From: Chlorobiaceae bacterium
GTDB taxonomy: Bacteria; Bacteroidota; Chlorobiia; Chlorobiales; Chlorobiaceae
DNA length: 44,349 nt
Direction: 5' to 3'
Assembly (NCBI GenBank): GCA_012972825.1
Contig: JABDHL010000089.1
Coordinates: 1 to 44,349, forward strand
Below are positions 17,751 through 27,936 of this stretch, piece by piece. Every line of letters begins with the position of its first letter. The stretch's first letter is position 1. The notes below the pieces were generated by a model. It searched no databases. It worked only from the letters and a program-made list of their open reading frames with translations, and was not told where the DNA came from. Position numbers and translations under genes: made by a program.

Positions 17751-18185
17751 ATGAAAATTGCAGTTGGAAGCGATCATGCAGGAGTTGCATTCAAGAAAAC
17801 CGTTATTACCTGGCTTGAACAGCATGGTCATGAATATAATGATATGGGAACCTATACTGAAGAATCGGTTGATTACCCAGATTATGCCCGTAAAGTAGCA
17901 ATTGCTGTTGCTGACGGCAGTTATGATCAAGGGGTGTTGTTGTGCGGCACCGGTATCGGGGTTTCAATTTCAGCAAACAAAATTAAAGGCATTCGTGCGG
18001 CGCTTTGCTGCAACCCGGAGTTCGCAACACTTGCCCGGCAGCATAATAATGCCAATATTATCTGTTTATCTGCCCGCTTCAGTGATAAAGAAAAGATTGA
18101 AAAAAGCCTTCAAAATTGGTTTGCCGCTGATTATGAAGGAGGAAGACATGAACGAAGGGTGAATAAAATTGAACCATGTTGTTAA
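17751..18185 (+). CDS. rpiB: Ribose-5-phosphate isomerase B
   Basis: This 144-residue protein interconverts ribose-5-phosphate and ribulose-5-phosphate. RpiB/LacAB signatures are KIAVGSDHAGVAFKK, VDYPDYA, GVLLCGTGIGVSISANK (catalytic Cys and phosphate loop) and the final HERRVNKI. It begins 18 bases after ppk1 and overlaps the next gene by 10 bases. In a green sulfur bacterium it supplies pentose phosphates for nucleotide synthesis. Confidence 0.94.
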   Translation: MKIAVGSDHAGVAFKKTVITWLEQHGHEYNDMGTYTEESVDYPDYARKVAIAVADGSYDQGVLLCGTGIGVSISANKIKGIRAALCCNPEFATLARQHNNANIICLSARFSDKEKIEKSLQNWFAADYEGGRHERRVNKIEPCC

Positions 18186-18865
18186 ATGAATGCTTAGAGA
18201 GCTGTCTTGATAGAACATATCCGTTTTTTACGGATGATGCTGATATAGCGGATGTTATCACGGTGATGCAGAAGGGGCATCTTGAATGCGTTCCTGTTCT
18301 GCATGATGGAAAAGTTGCGGGAATTTTAACCCTTCCGGACCTTCTGCCCTTTTGGCAGTCAAGGAAAATGAATAAACTCTGCCTGAAGGATCTGAAGCTT
18401 CAGCCCGCTGAAAGTATTGGACGCCACGAACATATTTTTGATGTTTTTTCAAGGATACGATCGTTTGCGGGCACTGTGATTCCCGTTTCAGAAGAGGATG
18501 GCAGGTATATCGGCATTATTGAAAAAGTGCTTCTTCTTGAAAAAATTGCCACTGTTTTTCACTTGAGAGGAGAGGGTATGACGCTTGAACTGGATGTACC
18601 GGCATTTGAACTGAAGCTCTCTGAGGTTATTGCAACACTTGAAAAAAACGATGCAACCGTGTTGAGTTTCGGTATGTTCCGTGCGACTCCGGATCATGAC
18701 AGCAGGGTTGTCACTTTCAGGGTTGAGACGCATGATCTTTTCCGGCTTGTAAAAAATATGGAAAAATACGGCTATCTGATTCGCTACTCGTCGCCATTCT
18801 TCAAAGAGAGAGATGATGAACTCAGAGAGAAGGCTCTTGAGTTTATACACTTTATGGATATGTAG
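18176..18865 (+). CDS. CBS-domain protein
   Basis: This 229-residue protein has two CBS motifs in its first half. The first is around TDDADIADVITVMQKGHLECVPVLHDGKVAGILTLPDLL in outline, and the second ends in IPVSEEDGRYIGIIEKVLLLEKI. The C-terminal half resembles an ACT-like regulatory fold, with FRVETHDLFRLVKNMEKYGY. CBS pairs bind adenosine nucleotides and adjust partner proteins. No transporter or enzyme domain is fused. Overlap with rpiB suggests coupled expression. Confidence 0.82.
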   Translation: MLLNECLESCLDRTYPFFTDDADIADVITVMQKGHLECVPVLHDGKVAGILTLPDLLPFWQSRKMNKLCLKDLKLQPAESIGRHEHIFDVFSRIRSFAGTVIPVSEEDGRYIGIIEKVLLLEKIATVFHLRGEGMTLELDVPAFELKLSEVIATLEKNDATVLSFGMFRATPDHDSRVVTFRVETHDLFRLVKNMEKYGYLIRYSSPFFKERDDELREKALEFIHFMDM

Positions 18866-18887
18866 TTACCTTAATACCGGACATCCA

Positions 18888-20111
18888 ATGTCAACAGAAC
18901 ACTTTACCGCGCTCGCCGCACGGATTCGGGAGCGTGCAGCAGCGATATTTCCTGAAGTGCTTGCCCTGCGCAGGGATATGCATCTTCACCCTGAACTCTC
19001 TTTTGAAGAGGTCAGGACTACAGCGCTTATAACCGACTATCTTCTTGGTCTCGGCATTACACCTGAGCCGCCTTTGCTGCCAACAGGAGCAGTTGCCCTG
19101 ATCAAGGGGGGAAAAGCGTCTGGAAAAGCCTCTGTTATTGCGCTACGGGCTGATATTGATGCTCTGCCGCTTCATGAAGAAAACCTGCACGATTTCTGTT
19201 CGCTTGAATCAGGAAAAATGCATGCATGCGGTCATGATATGCATTCAGCCATGCTTCTTGGCGCAGCCAACATCCTTGCAGGAATGAAAGATGCGCTGGA
19301 AGGTGATGTGCTTCTTATTTTTCAGCCAGCCGAAGAAAAAGCTCCCGGCGGAGCAAAACCATTGCTTGATGCGGGTCTTTTCAATCGGTTTCATCCATCG
19401 GTCATTATTGGACAGCACTGTTTTCCAAATGTTGAAACCGGCAAAGTTGCTTTGTGCAAGGGAAGTTTTATGGCGGCGGCTGATGAATTGTACTTTACAG
19501 TGACAGGGCAGGGGGGGCATGCGTCGGCTCCGCATAAGGCAGCTGACCCGGTTCTTGCTGCCGCTCATATTATTACCGCGGCTCAGCATCTTGTCAGCAG
19601 GGTTGCTCCGCCTCATAAGCCTGCAGTGGTATCAATCGCATCAATTCATGGCGGTAATGCCCCTAATGTCATTCCCCGACAGGTAACTATGTCCGGCACG
19701 ATGAGAACCATGAACGAGGAGCTGCGATCGCTGGTGCAGGAGAAGCTGCGCCAGACTGTGACGCATGTTGCTGAAGGACTTGGAGTTGAGGGTGAAGTTG
19801 AGATCAGGAAAGGATATCCGGTACTCTTTAACGATCCGGCAGTGACTGAAAAGGCTGCAGTTGTCTGCAGCGAGTATCTTGGGAGCGACAATGTACTTGA
19901 AAGCGAACCGATCATGACGGCTGAAGATTTTGCCTACTATCTCCAGGAGTGTCCGGGTACCTTCTGGCAGATTGGCACAGGTTCACCGCTATCCGAAAAA
20001 GGCAATACACTGCACTCTCCGACCTTCAATCCCGTGGAGCGAGCTCTTGAAACCGGCAGCGGTCTGCTTGCTTACACCGCATTCCGGTTTCTTGATTTTT
20101 TGAAGGTCTGA
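18888..20111 (+). CDS. M20 family amidohydrolase (hippurate hydrolase / N-acyl amino acid deacylase type)
   Basis: This 407-residue metallopeptidase-fold enzyme has RRDMHLHPELSFEE, ALRADIDALPLHEEN, the metal site MHACGHDMHSAMLLG, FQPAEEKAPGGAKPLL and the final metal-binding His in LHSPTFN. M20D enzymes release acyl groups from N-acyl amino acids (hippurate, N-acetyl-amino acids, indole-acetyl conjugates); the substrate is not readable. I chose ATG 18888, because upstream codons lie inside the CBS gene. Its stop is only 18 bases from the convergent fba stop. Confidence 0.9.
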   Translation: MSTEHFTALAARIRERAAAIFPEVLALRRDMHLHPELSFEEVRTTALITDYLLGLGITPEPPLLPTGAVALIKGGKASGKASVIALRADIDALPLHEENLHDFCSLESGKMHACGHDMHSAMLLGAANILAGMKDALEGDVLLIFQPAEEKAPGGAKPLLDAGLFNRFHPSVIIGQHCFPNVETGKVALCKGSFMAAADELYFTVTGQGGHASAPHKAADPVLAAAHIITAAQHLVSRVAPPHKPAVVSIASIHGGNAPNVIPRQVTMSGTMRTMNEELRSLVQEKLRQTVTHVAEGLGVEGEVEIRKGYPVLFNDPAVTEKAAVVCSEYLGSDNVLESEPIMTAEDFAYYLQECPGTFWQIGTGSPLSEKGNTLHSPTFNPVERALETGSGLLAYTAFRFLDFLKV

Positions 20112-20129
20112 GAATATGTGCTGTTGAAA

Positions 20130-21104
20130 TTATGCTTTTCCGTTAGAACCAAGAACATTGATGATTTTGTGGATGTAAAGTTTCTTGAGAGCTTCACGGG
20201 CTGGACCAAGATATTTTCTTGGGTCGAACTCTTCCGGTTTTTCATCAAGCACTTTACGTATAGCAGCAGTCATTGCAAGACGGCCGTCAGAATCAATGTT
20301 GATTTTACAGACAGCGGACTTGGCTGCAAGGCGAAGCTGATCTTCGCTGATACCGATTGCATCCTTCAGTTTTCCACCATGTTCATTGATTGTCTTTACC
20401 AGATCCTGCGGGACGGAAGATGAGCCATGAAGAACGATAGGGAACCCGGGGATGCGCTCTTCAATTTCAGTAAGGATGTCGAGGCGGATTTTTGGATCCT
20501 CGCCCGGCTTGAACTTGAAAGCGCCATGTGAGGTGCCTATGGAAATGGCAAGACTGTCAACACCGGTTTTTGCCACAAAATCTTCAACCTCTTCGGGTTG
20601 AGTATAGGTATGGGCTGCAGCAGAAACTTCGTCTTCAATACCTGCAAGCACTCCAAGCTCTCCCTCAACGGTAACATCAAACTGATGGGCATAAGCCACA
20701 ACTTTTTTGGTCAATTCAATGTTCTCTTCGTAGGAAAGATGTGAACCATCAATCATTACTGAAGAAAATCCGGAGTCGATGCAATCTTTGCAGAGCTCAA
20801 AGCTGTCGCCATGATCAAGATGAAGTACAATAGGAATAGGGTTTCCAAGTTCAGCGGCGTAGGCTACAGCTCCCTGGGCAAGATAGCGGAGAAGAGTCTC
20901 GTTCGCATAGCTCCTTGCTCCTTTTGACACCTGAATTATAACAGGCGAACTGGTTTCAACACAAGCAAGAATGATAGCCTGCAACTGCTCCAGATTATTG
21001 AAATTATAGGCGGGAATGGCATAGCCGCCTGTCACAGCTTTTTTAAAAAGCTCCCTGCTGTTACACAGTCCAAGTTCTTTGTAGCTGATATTTTTCTTTT
21101 CCAT
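20130..21104 (-). CDS. fba: Fructose-bisphosphate aldolase, class II
   Basis: This 324-residue zinc aldolase cleaves or forms fructose-1,6-bisphosphate. Motifs are YAIPAYNFNNLEQLQAI, VLHLDHGDSFE (catalytic Asp and zinc His), SVMIDGSHLSYEEN, VEGELGVLAGIED and IVLHGSSSVP. A strong AAGGAG lies just before the ATG. In green sulfur bacteria it works mainly in gluconeogenesis from reverse-TCA-fixed carbon. It is divergent from the protease gene across about 160 bases that should hold both promoters. Confidence 0.95.
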   Translation of the reverse strand: MEKKNISYKELGLCNSRELFKKAVTGGYAIPAYNFNNLEQLQAIILACVETSSPVIIQVSKGARSYANETLLRYLAQGAVAYAAELGNPIPIVLHLDHGDSFELCKDCIDSGFSSVMIDGSHLSYEENIELTKKVVAYAHQFDVTVEGELGVLAGIEDEVSAAAHTYTQPEEVEDFVAKTGVDSLAISIGTSHGAFKFKPGEDPKIRLDILTEIEERIPGFPIVLHGSSSVPQDLVKTINEHGGKLKDAIGISEDQLRLAAKSAVCKINIDSDGRLAMTAAIRKVLDEKPEEFDPRKYLGPAREALKKLYIHKIINVLGSNGKA

Positions 21105-21263
21105 TGAAAAGCTCTCCTTTTATTATTATTATATGCCGTATTTTCTACAAAGGATACCATCCCGTAACGATATACCTCAAGTCTCTCAATATAAATATAA
21201 TTATTATCCCATTCAACAATAGCCTGGATGCTGTTGCCGAACCTTTGATCATCATACAACACA

Positions 21264-23333
21264 ATGTTTAGAAAAAGTCTGCTTCTCACCATGGTTCTTC
21301 TGGGAAGTACTGAGTCTGCGTTTACTGCTACTGCTCTTCAATCTGCGACAGCAGAATCTGTGATTACGTTCAAACCAACCGAAGCAGAGGAGGAGGCGGG
21401 CAAATATATCACTCAAAATCTTTTATTGCATCACTTCAGAAAGGTTTCGGTCAACGACTCTCTTTCTCAGCAGATATTTAACCGTTATCTCGATAATCTT
21501 GACGGCACAAAAAGCTACTTCGTGGCAAGCGAGGTTGAAAGTCTCAGAAAGATTTATGGAAGCAGGATCAATAAAGAATTTCTTAATGGTAAAGCAACTT
21601 CCGGGTTCGGCATCTATAATTTTTTTCTGAAAAGAGCGAAAGAGAAGATGCGCTTTATGAAGGCAGCCGCCGATACCATACATTTTAATTTTTCAGCGCC
21701 GGAAACCCTTGAAGTTGACCGTAAAACTGACCCTTGGCCTGCAGACAGGCGCCAGCTCTACGATCTATGGAAAAAAGAGTTGAAATATCAGTGGCTCAAC
21801 CTGAAATATTCAGGTGAAAGCAGCAGTGATATTCGGGGAGCACTTGCAAAAAGTTTTACGAACCGACTGAACCTTCTGAATCACCAGAAGCCTGAAGATG
21901 CTTTTCAGGCATACATCTCAGCGGTTACAACGTCGTTCGATCCCCATACAAGCTATTTCTCTCCGGACGAATATGAAAACTTTCAGATCGACATGAGCCG
22001 TTCTCTTGAAGGAATCGGTGCTAAACTGCAGACTGAAAGCGAGTATACCGTTATCAATGAGGTTATTCCGGGAGGTCCGGTTTATAAAAGTAATCTGTTG
22101 AAAAAAGGTGATAAAATTATCGGGGTCGGTCAGGGAGCAAAGGGTGAGATTGTTGATGTTATGGGTTGGAGAATCAATGATGTGGTGAAACTTATCCGTG
22201 GCAGGAAAGGTACTCTCGTCCGCCTCAATATTCTTCCTGCAAGCCAGGCAGGCAGGGGGCCGTCAAAAATTGTACAACTTCTCCGAGATAAGGTTGACCT
22301 TGAAGAACAAGCTGCAAAAAAAAGAATTATTCAGCTGAATGGGCAGAAAATCGGTGTTATTACGATACCGTCATTTTACCTCGATTTTGAAGGTCAGCAA
22401 AAGAATGCGACTAATTATAACAGCACAAGCCGTGATGTGGCCCGTATCCTGAATGAACTGAATGCCGAGCACGTTGAAGGTATTGTCATTGATCTTCGCG
22501 ACAATGGTGGAGGTTCGCTTGAAGAGGCCGTGAGTGTTACCGGACTCTTTATTGCAACAGGGCCTGTGGTGCAGGTCAGTAATGCCACCGGCGGAAAAAT
22601 GGTGCTCAGGGATGAAGACCGCCACAAACTGTATAGCGGACCGCTTGCCGTCCTTGTCAATCGGTACAGTGCTTCGGCTTCTGAAATTTTTGCTGCGGCA
22701 ATTCAGGATTATGGGCGCGGCGTTATCATAGGAGAGAGAACGTTTGGAAAGGGAACTGTTCAAAGCCTTATCAAACTGACAAGGCCGTTTTCTTTTTTTG
22801 GAACAAAGCCTGATCTTGGAGAGATCAAGCTTACTGTTGCTAAATTTTACAGGATTTCCGGAGGCAGCACCCAGCATAAAGGGGTAGTTCCTGATATTAT
22901 CATGCCCTCAATGATTGATACATCCACTATCGGAGAAGATACCTATACCAGCAGTCTGCCCTGGAGTACCATATCAAAGGCATTCTATCGGCCTACCGCA
23001 GAGGTCAACCAGGAAGAGATGGGTCTGTTGAAGAAAAAATTTCAGGAACGATCATCAAAGAACCACCTTTACCAGGTCTATTTACATGATGTGAATGTCC
23101 TTAACCAGATACGCAAGAAAAAGCTGACATCGCTTCAGGACACTGTGTTCAAATCGGAGATAGAAAATATCAAGCAGATTGAAAAGCTGTGGGTTCAGGC
23201 ACCGGATTCGGCCAAAAGCATGAACAAAGACATCCTGGTCAATCAGTCGGCAGCCGTTGTTTCAGATATAGCAGAGCTGAAGGCTATTGAACGTCATACT
23301 GTTGTTCGAACTTCGCCTGCCGTTTTGAACTGA
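21264..23333 (+). CDS. Tail-specific (carboxy-terminal processing) protease, S41 family
   Basis: This 689-residue protein has a signal peptide (basic start MFRKSLLL then a hydrophobic stretch, ending near residue 22). A long N-terminal domain contains [12 protein letters not shown] and [20 protein letters not shown] domain spans about residues 245-330 (EGIGAKL to [12 protein letters not shown]). The S41 catalytic domain has [27 protein letters not shown] (catalytic Ser) and [11 protein letters not shown] (catalytic Lys). It belongs to the Prc/Tsp group with a C-terminal DUF3340-like segment, which trims or degrades periplasmic proteins. Its last 40 bases overlap the end of argH on the other strand. 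Confidence 0.93.
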   Translation: MFRKSLLLTMVLLGSTESAFTATALQSATAESVITFKPTEAEEEAGKYITQNLLLHHFRKVSVNDSLSQQIFNRYLDNLDGTKSYFVASEVESLRKIYGSRINKEFLNGKATSGFGIYNFFLKRAKEKMRFMKAAADTIHFNFSAPETLEVDRKTDPWPADRRQLYDLWKKELKYQWLNLKYSGESSSDIRGALAKSFTNRLNLLNHQKPEDAFQAYISAVTTSFDPHTSYFSPDEYENFQIDMSRSLEGIGAKLQTESEYTVINEVIPGGPVYKSNLLKKGDKIIGVGQGAKGEIVDVMGWRINDVVKLIRGRKGTLVRLNILPASQAGRGPSKIVQLLRDKVDLEEQAAKKRIIQLNGQKIGVITIPSFYLDFEGQQKNATNYNSTSRDVARILNELNAEHVEGIVIDLRDNGGGSLEEAVSVTGLFIATGPVVQVSNATGGKMVLRDEDRHKLYSGPLAVLVNRYSASASEIFAAAIQDYGRGVIIGERTFGKGTVQSLIKLTRPFSFFGTKPDLGEIKLTVAKFYRISGGSTQHKGVVPDIIMPSMIDTSTIGEDTYTSSLPWSTISKAFYRPTAEVNQEEMGLLKKKFQERSSKNHLYQVYLHDVNVLNQIRKKKLTSLQDTVFKSEIENIKQIEKLWVQAPDSAKSMNKDILVNQSAAVVSDIAELKAIERHTVVRTSPAVLN

Positions 23334-24712
23334 AGTTGTTTTCTTGCCTCTTCGATCTGGAATGCAACGGAATCAAACGAACAACTGCCGTGTGTTTTTT
23401 TTGAATTCACGCTGCTGTCCGCCTTGAGACATTCGTAAATATCCGGGTCGATGGCTTCAGAGAACTCCCTGAACTTTTCTACAGGAATGTTCGGCAGGGT
23501 AATATCTGAAGCAATGCTCCAGGTAACAATTTTACCTGTAATGCGGTGTGCATCGCGGAAGGGAATCTGTTTGCCGACAAGATATTCAGCAATCTCCGTA
23601 GCAAGGCTGAGATCTTCAGAGGTCAGTTTAGCAAGTTTTTCCTTATTGAGAGTCGTATGCTCCAGCAGCCTGGCAAATATTTGAACACTAGAGATCGTTG
23701 TTTCAGCACTGTCGAAAAGCGGCGGTTTATCTTCCTGCATATCCCTGTTGTAGGAAAGCGGCAGCCCTTTCATGATGGTAAGCATAGCTACAAGATTTCC
23801 ATATACCCTCCCCGTTTTGCCCCTGACCAGCTCGGCAATATCTGCATTTTTTTTCTGCGGCATGATGGATGAGCCCGTTGCGAAGGCATCACTGATGTTC
23901 AGATAGCCGAACTCATAGGAACTCCAGAGTATCAGATCCTCAGCAAACCTTGACAGATGCATCATGATTACGGAACAGTCTGATATGAATTCAATCACAA
24001 TATCCCGATCACTCACAGCATCTATGCTGTTTGAAAAAAGATCGTCAAAACCAAGCAGGACAGCCGTTCTGTGCGGATTAAGAGGAAGAGTGCTGCCGGC
24101 AAAGGCTGCAGCACCGAGTGGAGAGATATTAACCCGTTTCATAAGATCGCTGATTCGCTGCCGGTCACGTAAGAACATGTTGAAGTAGGCAAGGTAGTAG
24201 TGGCCGGCGGAAACAGGCTGGGCACGCTGCAGGTGGGTATATCCGAATATGATAGTCTCCCGGTAGGTTTCCGCTTTTTCAACAAGGAGCTTTAGAAGAG
24301 TTCCAAGCACTTCCTGAAGTTCACTGATCTGGCGGCGCATATAAAGGCGGGTATCGGTTGCAACCTGATCGTTACGGCTCCTGCCGGAATGCAGTTTACC
24401 GGCAGCAGCTCCTATTTTTTCTTTAAGCCTGTTTTCAATAACCGTATGGATATCCTCGTCTTCCCATTGTGGAACAAGAGTACCGCTTGCAAGCTCCTCC
24501 TCTATTTCCAGAAGTCCATCAATAATTTGGCGAGCCTCATCCGCGCTTACAATGTTCTCTTCTGCAAGCATGGTTACGTGCGCAACTGAGCCTTGTATAT
24601 CCTCGCGGTAGAGCTTTTTGTCAACATGCACCGAAGAAGAAAAGAAGAGTGCATCCTGATCGAAAGGCTCTGAAAAGCGGCTCTGCCAGAGTAATTCTTT
24701 TTTCCTGGTCAT
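23294..24712 (-). CDS. argH: Argininosuccinate lyase
   Basis: This 472-residue fumarase/aspartase-superfamily enzyme performs the last step of arginine synthesis, splitting argininosuccinate to arginine and fumarate. Motifs are [38 protein letters not shown] and the superfamily signature [16 protein letters not shown] (catalytic Ser). It stands apart from the argCJBFRG cluster about 5 kb away. I saw no ARG-box-like site before it. Its 3' end overlaps the protease gene convergently. Confidence 0.96.
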   Translation of the reverse strand: MTRKKELLWQSRFSEPFDQDALFFSSSVHVDKKLYREDIQGSVAHVTMLAEENIVSADEARQIIDGLLEIEEELASGTLVPQWEDEDIHTVIENRLKEKIGAAAGKLHSGRSRNDQVATDTRLYMRRQISELQEVLGTLLKLLVEKAETYRETIIFGYTHLQRAQPVSAGHYYLAYFNMFLRDRQRISDLMKRVNISPLGAAAFAGSTLPLNPHRTAVLLGFDDLFSNSIDAVSDRDIVIEFISDCSVIMMHLSRFAEDLILWSSYEFGYLNISDAFATGSSIMPQKKNADIAELVRGKTGRVYGNLVAMLTIMKGLPLSYNRDMQEDKPPLFDSAETTISSVQIFARLLEHTTLNKEKLAKLTSEDLSLATEIAEYLVGKQIPFRDAHRITGKIVTWSIASDITLPNIPVEKFREFSEAIDPDIYECLKADSSVNSKKTHGSCSFDSVAFQIEEARKQLQFKTAGEVRTTV

Positions 24713-24770
24713 AAGAGGGGTTGGTTGTTGTCGGAATGAAACTGCCGGAAAATACTAAAATCGAAGCAAA

Positions 24771-24782
24771 AAGAGGCCTCTT
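24771..24782 (-). terminator. Possible weak terminator after the PhnA-like gene
   Basis: AAGAGGCCTCTT is a perfect 12-base palindrome just past the PhnA-like stop, followed on the - strand by a short T run. The stem is short, so this is a low-confidence call. Confidence 0.3.
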
Positions 24783-24794
24783 GATGACAGAGTA

Positions 24795-25133
24795 TCAGAC
24801 TTTTTTGACGAATTCAGACTTTAATTGCATAGCTCCGAAGCCATCGATTCTGCAGTCGATATCATGGTCGCCGTCGATGAGGCGGATATTCTTCACCTTC
24901 GTACCGCCCTTAAGCGCTGAAGATGCTCCTTTGACTTTGAGATCCTTGATTACCGTCACGGTATCACCGTCGTGCAATATGTTTCCATTTGCATCCTTCC
25001 AGACGCGGGTTCTTTCTGATGCATGTTCAGCAGAGCTGCTCCATTCGTTGGCGCACTCAGGGCAGATCAAGAGGGTCCCGACTTCGTAAGTGTATTTCGA
25101 GTTGCATTTCGGGCAGTTTGGCAAGTCGCTCAT
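24795..25133 (-). CDS. PhnA/YjdM family zinc-ribbon protein
   Basis: This 112-residue protein has an N-terminal zinc ribbon, CPKC at residues 7-10 and CPEC at about 24-27, followed by the PhnA/YjdM C-terminal domain with [25 protein letters not shown]. The old name 'alkylphosphonate uptake protein' is a misnomer; the family's role is unknown. Single gene upstream of argH on the same strand, separated by 82 bases. Confidence 0.9.
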   Translation of the reverse strand: MSDLPNCPKCNSKYTYEVGTLLICPECANEWSSSAEHASERTRVWKDANGNILHDGDTVTVIKDLKVKGASSALKGGTKVKNIRLIDGDHDIDCRIDGFGAMQLKSEFVKKV

Positions 25134-25560
25134 GATGTTCAGGTTTCGAGATTTTCCAGTAAAGCTTTTCGCGACAAAATAACGAATTGTTACAGCGCTC
25201 CTACATAAAAGATGGTATTTCTGGGATTGTATGCTGATCGGTTACAAAATAAACAAAAGTCTATTTTTCAAACTTTAAAGAGGCAAGTGCTTTTATGGTA
25301 ATATTGTGTGACTGCATTCAACAATATCTCGGATGCAAAAATTAAATTCAAAGGGCCAAAAATGGCTTAAAAGGTTTCTCCTTCATGCCGTTTTTTGCTC
25401 GATCGGAGCTGGGTTACTTCAAGGCATGATCGTATTGATTCTTTTAGTGATTTTTAAGCATACCTTCAGAGTTCTTTAAGGTTGACTGTTATATCTTTCT
25501 GGCAGTATATGATATTCAAGATATGACCAAAATGACAACATTAATCACAATATTATTGCC
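25134..25560. other. Gene-poor stretch with one short membrane-type frame
   Basis: AT-rich and without any long frame. It holds only the 48-codon hydrophobic frame described separately (25333-25479). No tRNA-like or repeat structure was seen. It should contain the start signals of the PhnA-like gene (left) and the FISUMP gene (right). Confidence 0.5.
25333..25479 (+). pseudogene. Short membrane ORF, likely remnant of an integral membrane protein
   Basis: A 48-codon frame begins MQKLNSKGQKWLKRFLLH and continues into a hydrophobic segment (about residues 20-41), then TAA. The N-terminal pattern 'KLNxKGQKWLKxFH' is the way multi-helix DUF2269-like membrane proteins begin, but those continue for over 100 residues. 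The frame stops after one helix and does not continue in another frame. It may be a decayed gene or a single-helix small protein. The ribosome binding site is poor. Confidence 0.35.
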
Positions 25561-26277
25561 ATGAAAAATCAACCAGAAACAAAAAATCAATCTATGCAGC
25601 ACAATTACAACGTTTTGTATGGATTGCTTATCCTCCTAATATCATTGATGACTTCCATATCCGATGTCCGAGCCGAAAAAGCTGCAGATATCGACGGCAA
25701 TACTCATAAAACTGTAACCATTGGCCATCAAGTCTGGATGCAGGAAAACCTGAATGTCACTGCATATCGAAATGGAGATCTCATTCGCCAGGCAAAAACA
25801 AATGAAGAATGGAATGATGCAGGTGCTAATGGAGAGGGAGTCTGGTGTTATTATAATAATGATCCAGTTCATGGAACAAAATATGGAAAATTATATAATT
25901 GGTATGCTGTACATGATCCCCGTGGCCTTGCTCCATCAGGTTGGCATATCCCAACTGATAATGAATGGACAACGGCAATCAGTACGTTGGGTGGAGAAAA
26001 CATTGCTGGGGGAAAAATGAAATTCAACGGAATATCACAATGGCAAAGTCCAAATATTGGAGGGGATAATAGCAGTAATTTCAGTGCACTGCCAAGTGGC
26101 ATGAGAGGAATAGATGGAAAATTTAACTTTATAAGTGAAAGTGCCTATTTCTGGTCCCAATCAGAATACTCACCAACAACTGCATGGTACAGAGTAATTA
26201 ACCATCACCTCCCAACTATTGTCCGCAGCAGTGAAGAAAAAGTTGATGGCTTATCTGTTCGTTGCATAGCAGATTAA
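25561..26277 (+). CDS. Secreted FISUMP-domain protein
   Basis: This 238-residue protein has a signal peptide: hydrophobic YGLLILLISLMTS at about 20-32, likely cleaved near residue 38 after VRA. It is followed by a 'Fibrobacter succinogenes major paralogous' domain with DIDGNTHKTVTIGHQVWMQENL in outline, LYNWYAV, GWHIPTDNEWT and a C-terminal GLSVRCI. The FISUMP domain is an extracellular C-type-lectin-like module common in Bacteroidetes/Chlorobi/Fibrobacteres; its ligand is unknown. The local DNA is noticeably AT-rich and unlike the housekeeping genes, which suggests lateral gain. Confidence 0.85.
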   Translation: MKNQPETKNQSMQHNYNVLYGLLILLISLMTSISDVRAEKAADIDGNTHKTVTIGHQVWMQENLNVTAYRNGDLIRQAKTNEEWNDAGANGEGVWCYYNNDPVHGTKYGKLYNWYAVHDPRGLAPSGWHIPTDNEWTTAISTLGGENIAGGKMKFNGISQWQSPNIGGDNSSNFSALPSGMRGIDGKFNFISESAYFWSQSEYSPTTAWYRVINHHLPTIVRSSEEKVDGLSVRCIAD

Positions 26278-26692
26278 AATAATCCACAGGCTCATTTGCA
26301 GCAGTTGCCTGCGCCGAAGAACGCTCGCGGTTGCTGCAACCAGCCCTCCCCGCCTTAAAGTGCCGATAATAGCCTTGCACCCCATACAAAACCAGAAGAA
26401 GAGAGCTGTCAAAAGGTTGGTCATTAAAATGCATGCAAAAGGTATCAATTGCGGCATGTTATCTGGATCTCTACATTAGACTCAAGAGAGGAGAACACTC
26501 CTGTTGAATCACCAGAACTTAAGCGATGAAAAGTAAGCTAATCGCAGGTGGAATTCCTGATGAGTAAAGTATCTGATTTGGAGCATATATATAATATGTA
26601 TACTTTAGCAAATCATTGTTGCTTACTCTATCGAGTAATGGCATGGAGATCAACGTCACTCTTGAGGTCGTCCTGTCAGGCAGCACGAGGCA
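26278..26692. other. Intergenic stretch with nested inverted repeats before the histidine kinase
   Basis: No convincing gene is seen. Left part: TTGCAGCA (26296-26303) pairs with TGCTGCAA (26332-26339). Right part: TAAAGTAT (26565-26572) pairs with ATACTTTA (26600-26607), and TTACTC (26623-26628) pairs with GAGTAA (26633-26638) across 4 bases. The AT-rich run between 26584 and 26602 could include a -10 element for the kinase. Short - strand frames here have no family resemblance that I can defend. Confidence 0.4.
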
Positions 26693-27907
26693 ATGATGGG
26701 GGATAGGTTCTATGATCCGGGACATAAAAATTCCGCCATGTTAACAAAAGAAGTATCCCTTTCCTGCGAAATGCCTCATCGTAACCTTATCGATTATATG
26801 AGTAACGGTTACGCATACTGCCAGATGATTATCGATGAAGGACATCCTGTTGATTTTATGTTTGAGGAGGTCAATGAGGGTTATGAGAAGATCACCGGCT
26901 TGAGTAACGTTGCGGGCCGGAGAATAACCGACGTGCTCCCAGGAATTGCCGAGTCAGACCCTGATTTTCTTGAGAAACAGAGAAGGGTGGCCGAAACCGG
27001 GATGCCCGATCATTTTGATATCAACCTCAAAGCATTAAACAAATGGTTGAGCTGCTCACTCTACAGCCCTGAAAAGGGGTACACGGTGACAATTATTGAA
27101 GATATCACCGATCGCAAGGAAGCTGAACGTCAGCTGCAGCAACGGTGGAGTGATTTGAACACAGAAAAAGTAAGAGTTGAGGAAAACGACCGCGCGAAAA
27201 CAGAGATGCTGGCCTATATCAGCCATGAAATACGGAGCCCGATGACTGGTATTCTTGGTTTTTCAGAGCTTTTGAAAACGCATCTCCTCTCCACTGAAGA
27301 ACAGGCTGAGTATATCGACCTCATTTATCAAAGTGGTCAGAGAATGCTTCATCTCATTGATGACCTTAATAATATATCATGTATAGAAGCCGGCAAGAAC
27401 CTGCTGCACATAACTGAAACCTCTGTCAACAGTGTGCTGCATGGTCTCCATGCATTTTTCAAGCTTCAAGCAGAAAAAAAAGGATTATGGCTGCACTGTA
27501 CAACAGAACTTTCTGACAGCGAAAGCATGGTTAAAACCGATAGCTTAAAACTGACCCAGATAGTAACGAACCTTATCCAGAATGCCCTGAAATTCACAAA
27601 TTCGGGAGGCATTGATTTCGGCTATGCTCTCATCAATGGCTTCCTTGAATTTTATGTCATCGATTCAGGCATCGGTATTCCTCTGGACATGCAGCAGGCG
27701 ATTTTCGATCAGTACCGCCAGGGAGTCAGTTCTTTAACCCGGAAAAATGAGGGATCAGGTCTCGGATTGAGAATTTCCAAGACATTCGTTGAAATGATGG
27801 GCGGCACGATACGAGTCAAATCGCTGGAGGACTGGGGAAGCATATTCTTTTTCAACCTGCCGTATAATCCTCCCTGTTCACAGGAAAAGATATGCACTGC
27901 ACATTAA
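26693..27907 (+). CDS. PAS-domain sensor histidine kinase (cytoplasmic, orphan)
   Basis: This 404-residue protein has a PAS domain (about 30-140, ending in VTIIEDITDRKEAE), a short coiled linker, HisKA with H-box SHEIRSPMTGILGFSELL, and an HATPase domain with N-box NLIQNALKFT, G1 DSGIGIPL and G2 GSGLGLRISK. No membrane segment or receiver domain is present and no response regulator is adjacent, so the partner and signal are unknown. Two adjacent ATGs (26693, 26696) follow a GAGG. It faces the chlorosome-type gene across 29 bases. Confidence 0.88.
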   Translation: MMGDRFYDPGHKNSAMLTKEVSLSCEMPHRNLIDYMSNGYAYCQMIIDEGHPVDFMFEEVNEGYEKITGLSNVAGRRITDVLPGIAESDPDFLEKQRRVAETGMPDHFDINLKALNKWLSCSLYSPEKGYTVTIIEDITDRKEAERQLQQRWSDLNTEKVRVEENDRAKTEMLAYISHEIRSPMTGILGFSELLKTHLLSTEEQAEYIDLIYQSGQRMLHLIDDLNNISCIEAGKNLLHITETSVNSVLHGLHAFFKLQAEKKGLWLHCTTELSDSESMVKTDSLKLTQIVTNLIQNALKFTNSGGIDFGYALINGFLEFYVIDSGIGIPLDMQQAIFDQYRQGVSSLTRKNEGSGLGLRISKTFVEMMGGTIRVKSLEDWGSIFFFNLPYNPPCSQEKICTAH

Positions 27908-27936
27908 AAAGTCATATACCGGAAAAAAAAGAGAGT

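Noticed and set aside
26251-26457. 68-codon - strand frame with hydrophobic product
   Set aside because: It overlaps the FISUMP gene end and a hairpin; no ribosome binding site and no family pattern I can defend.
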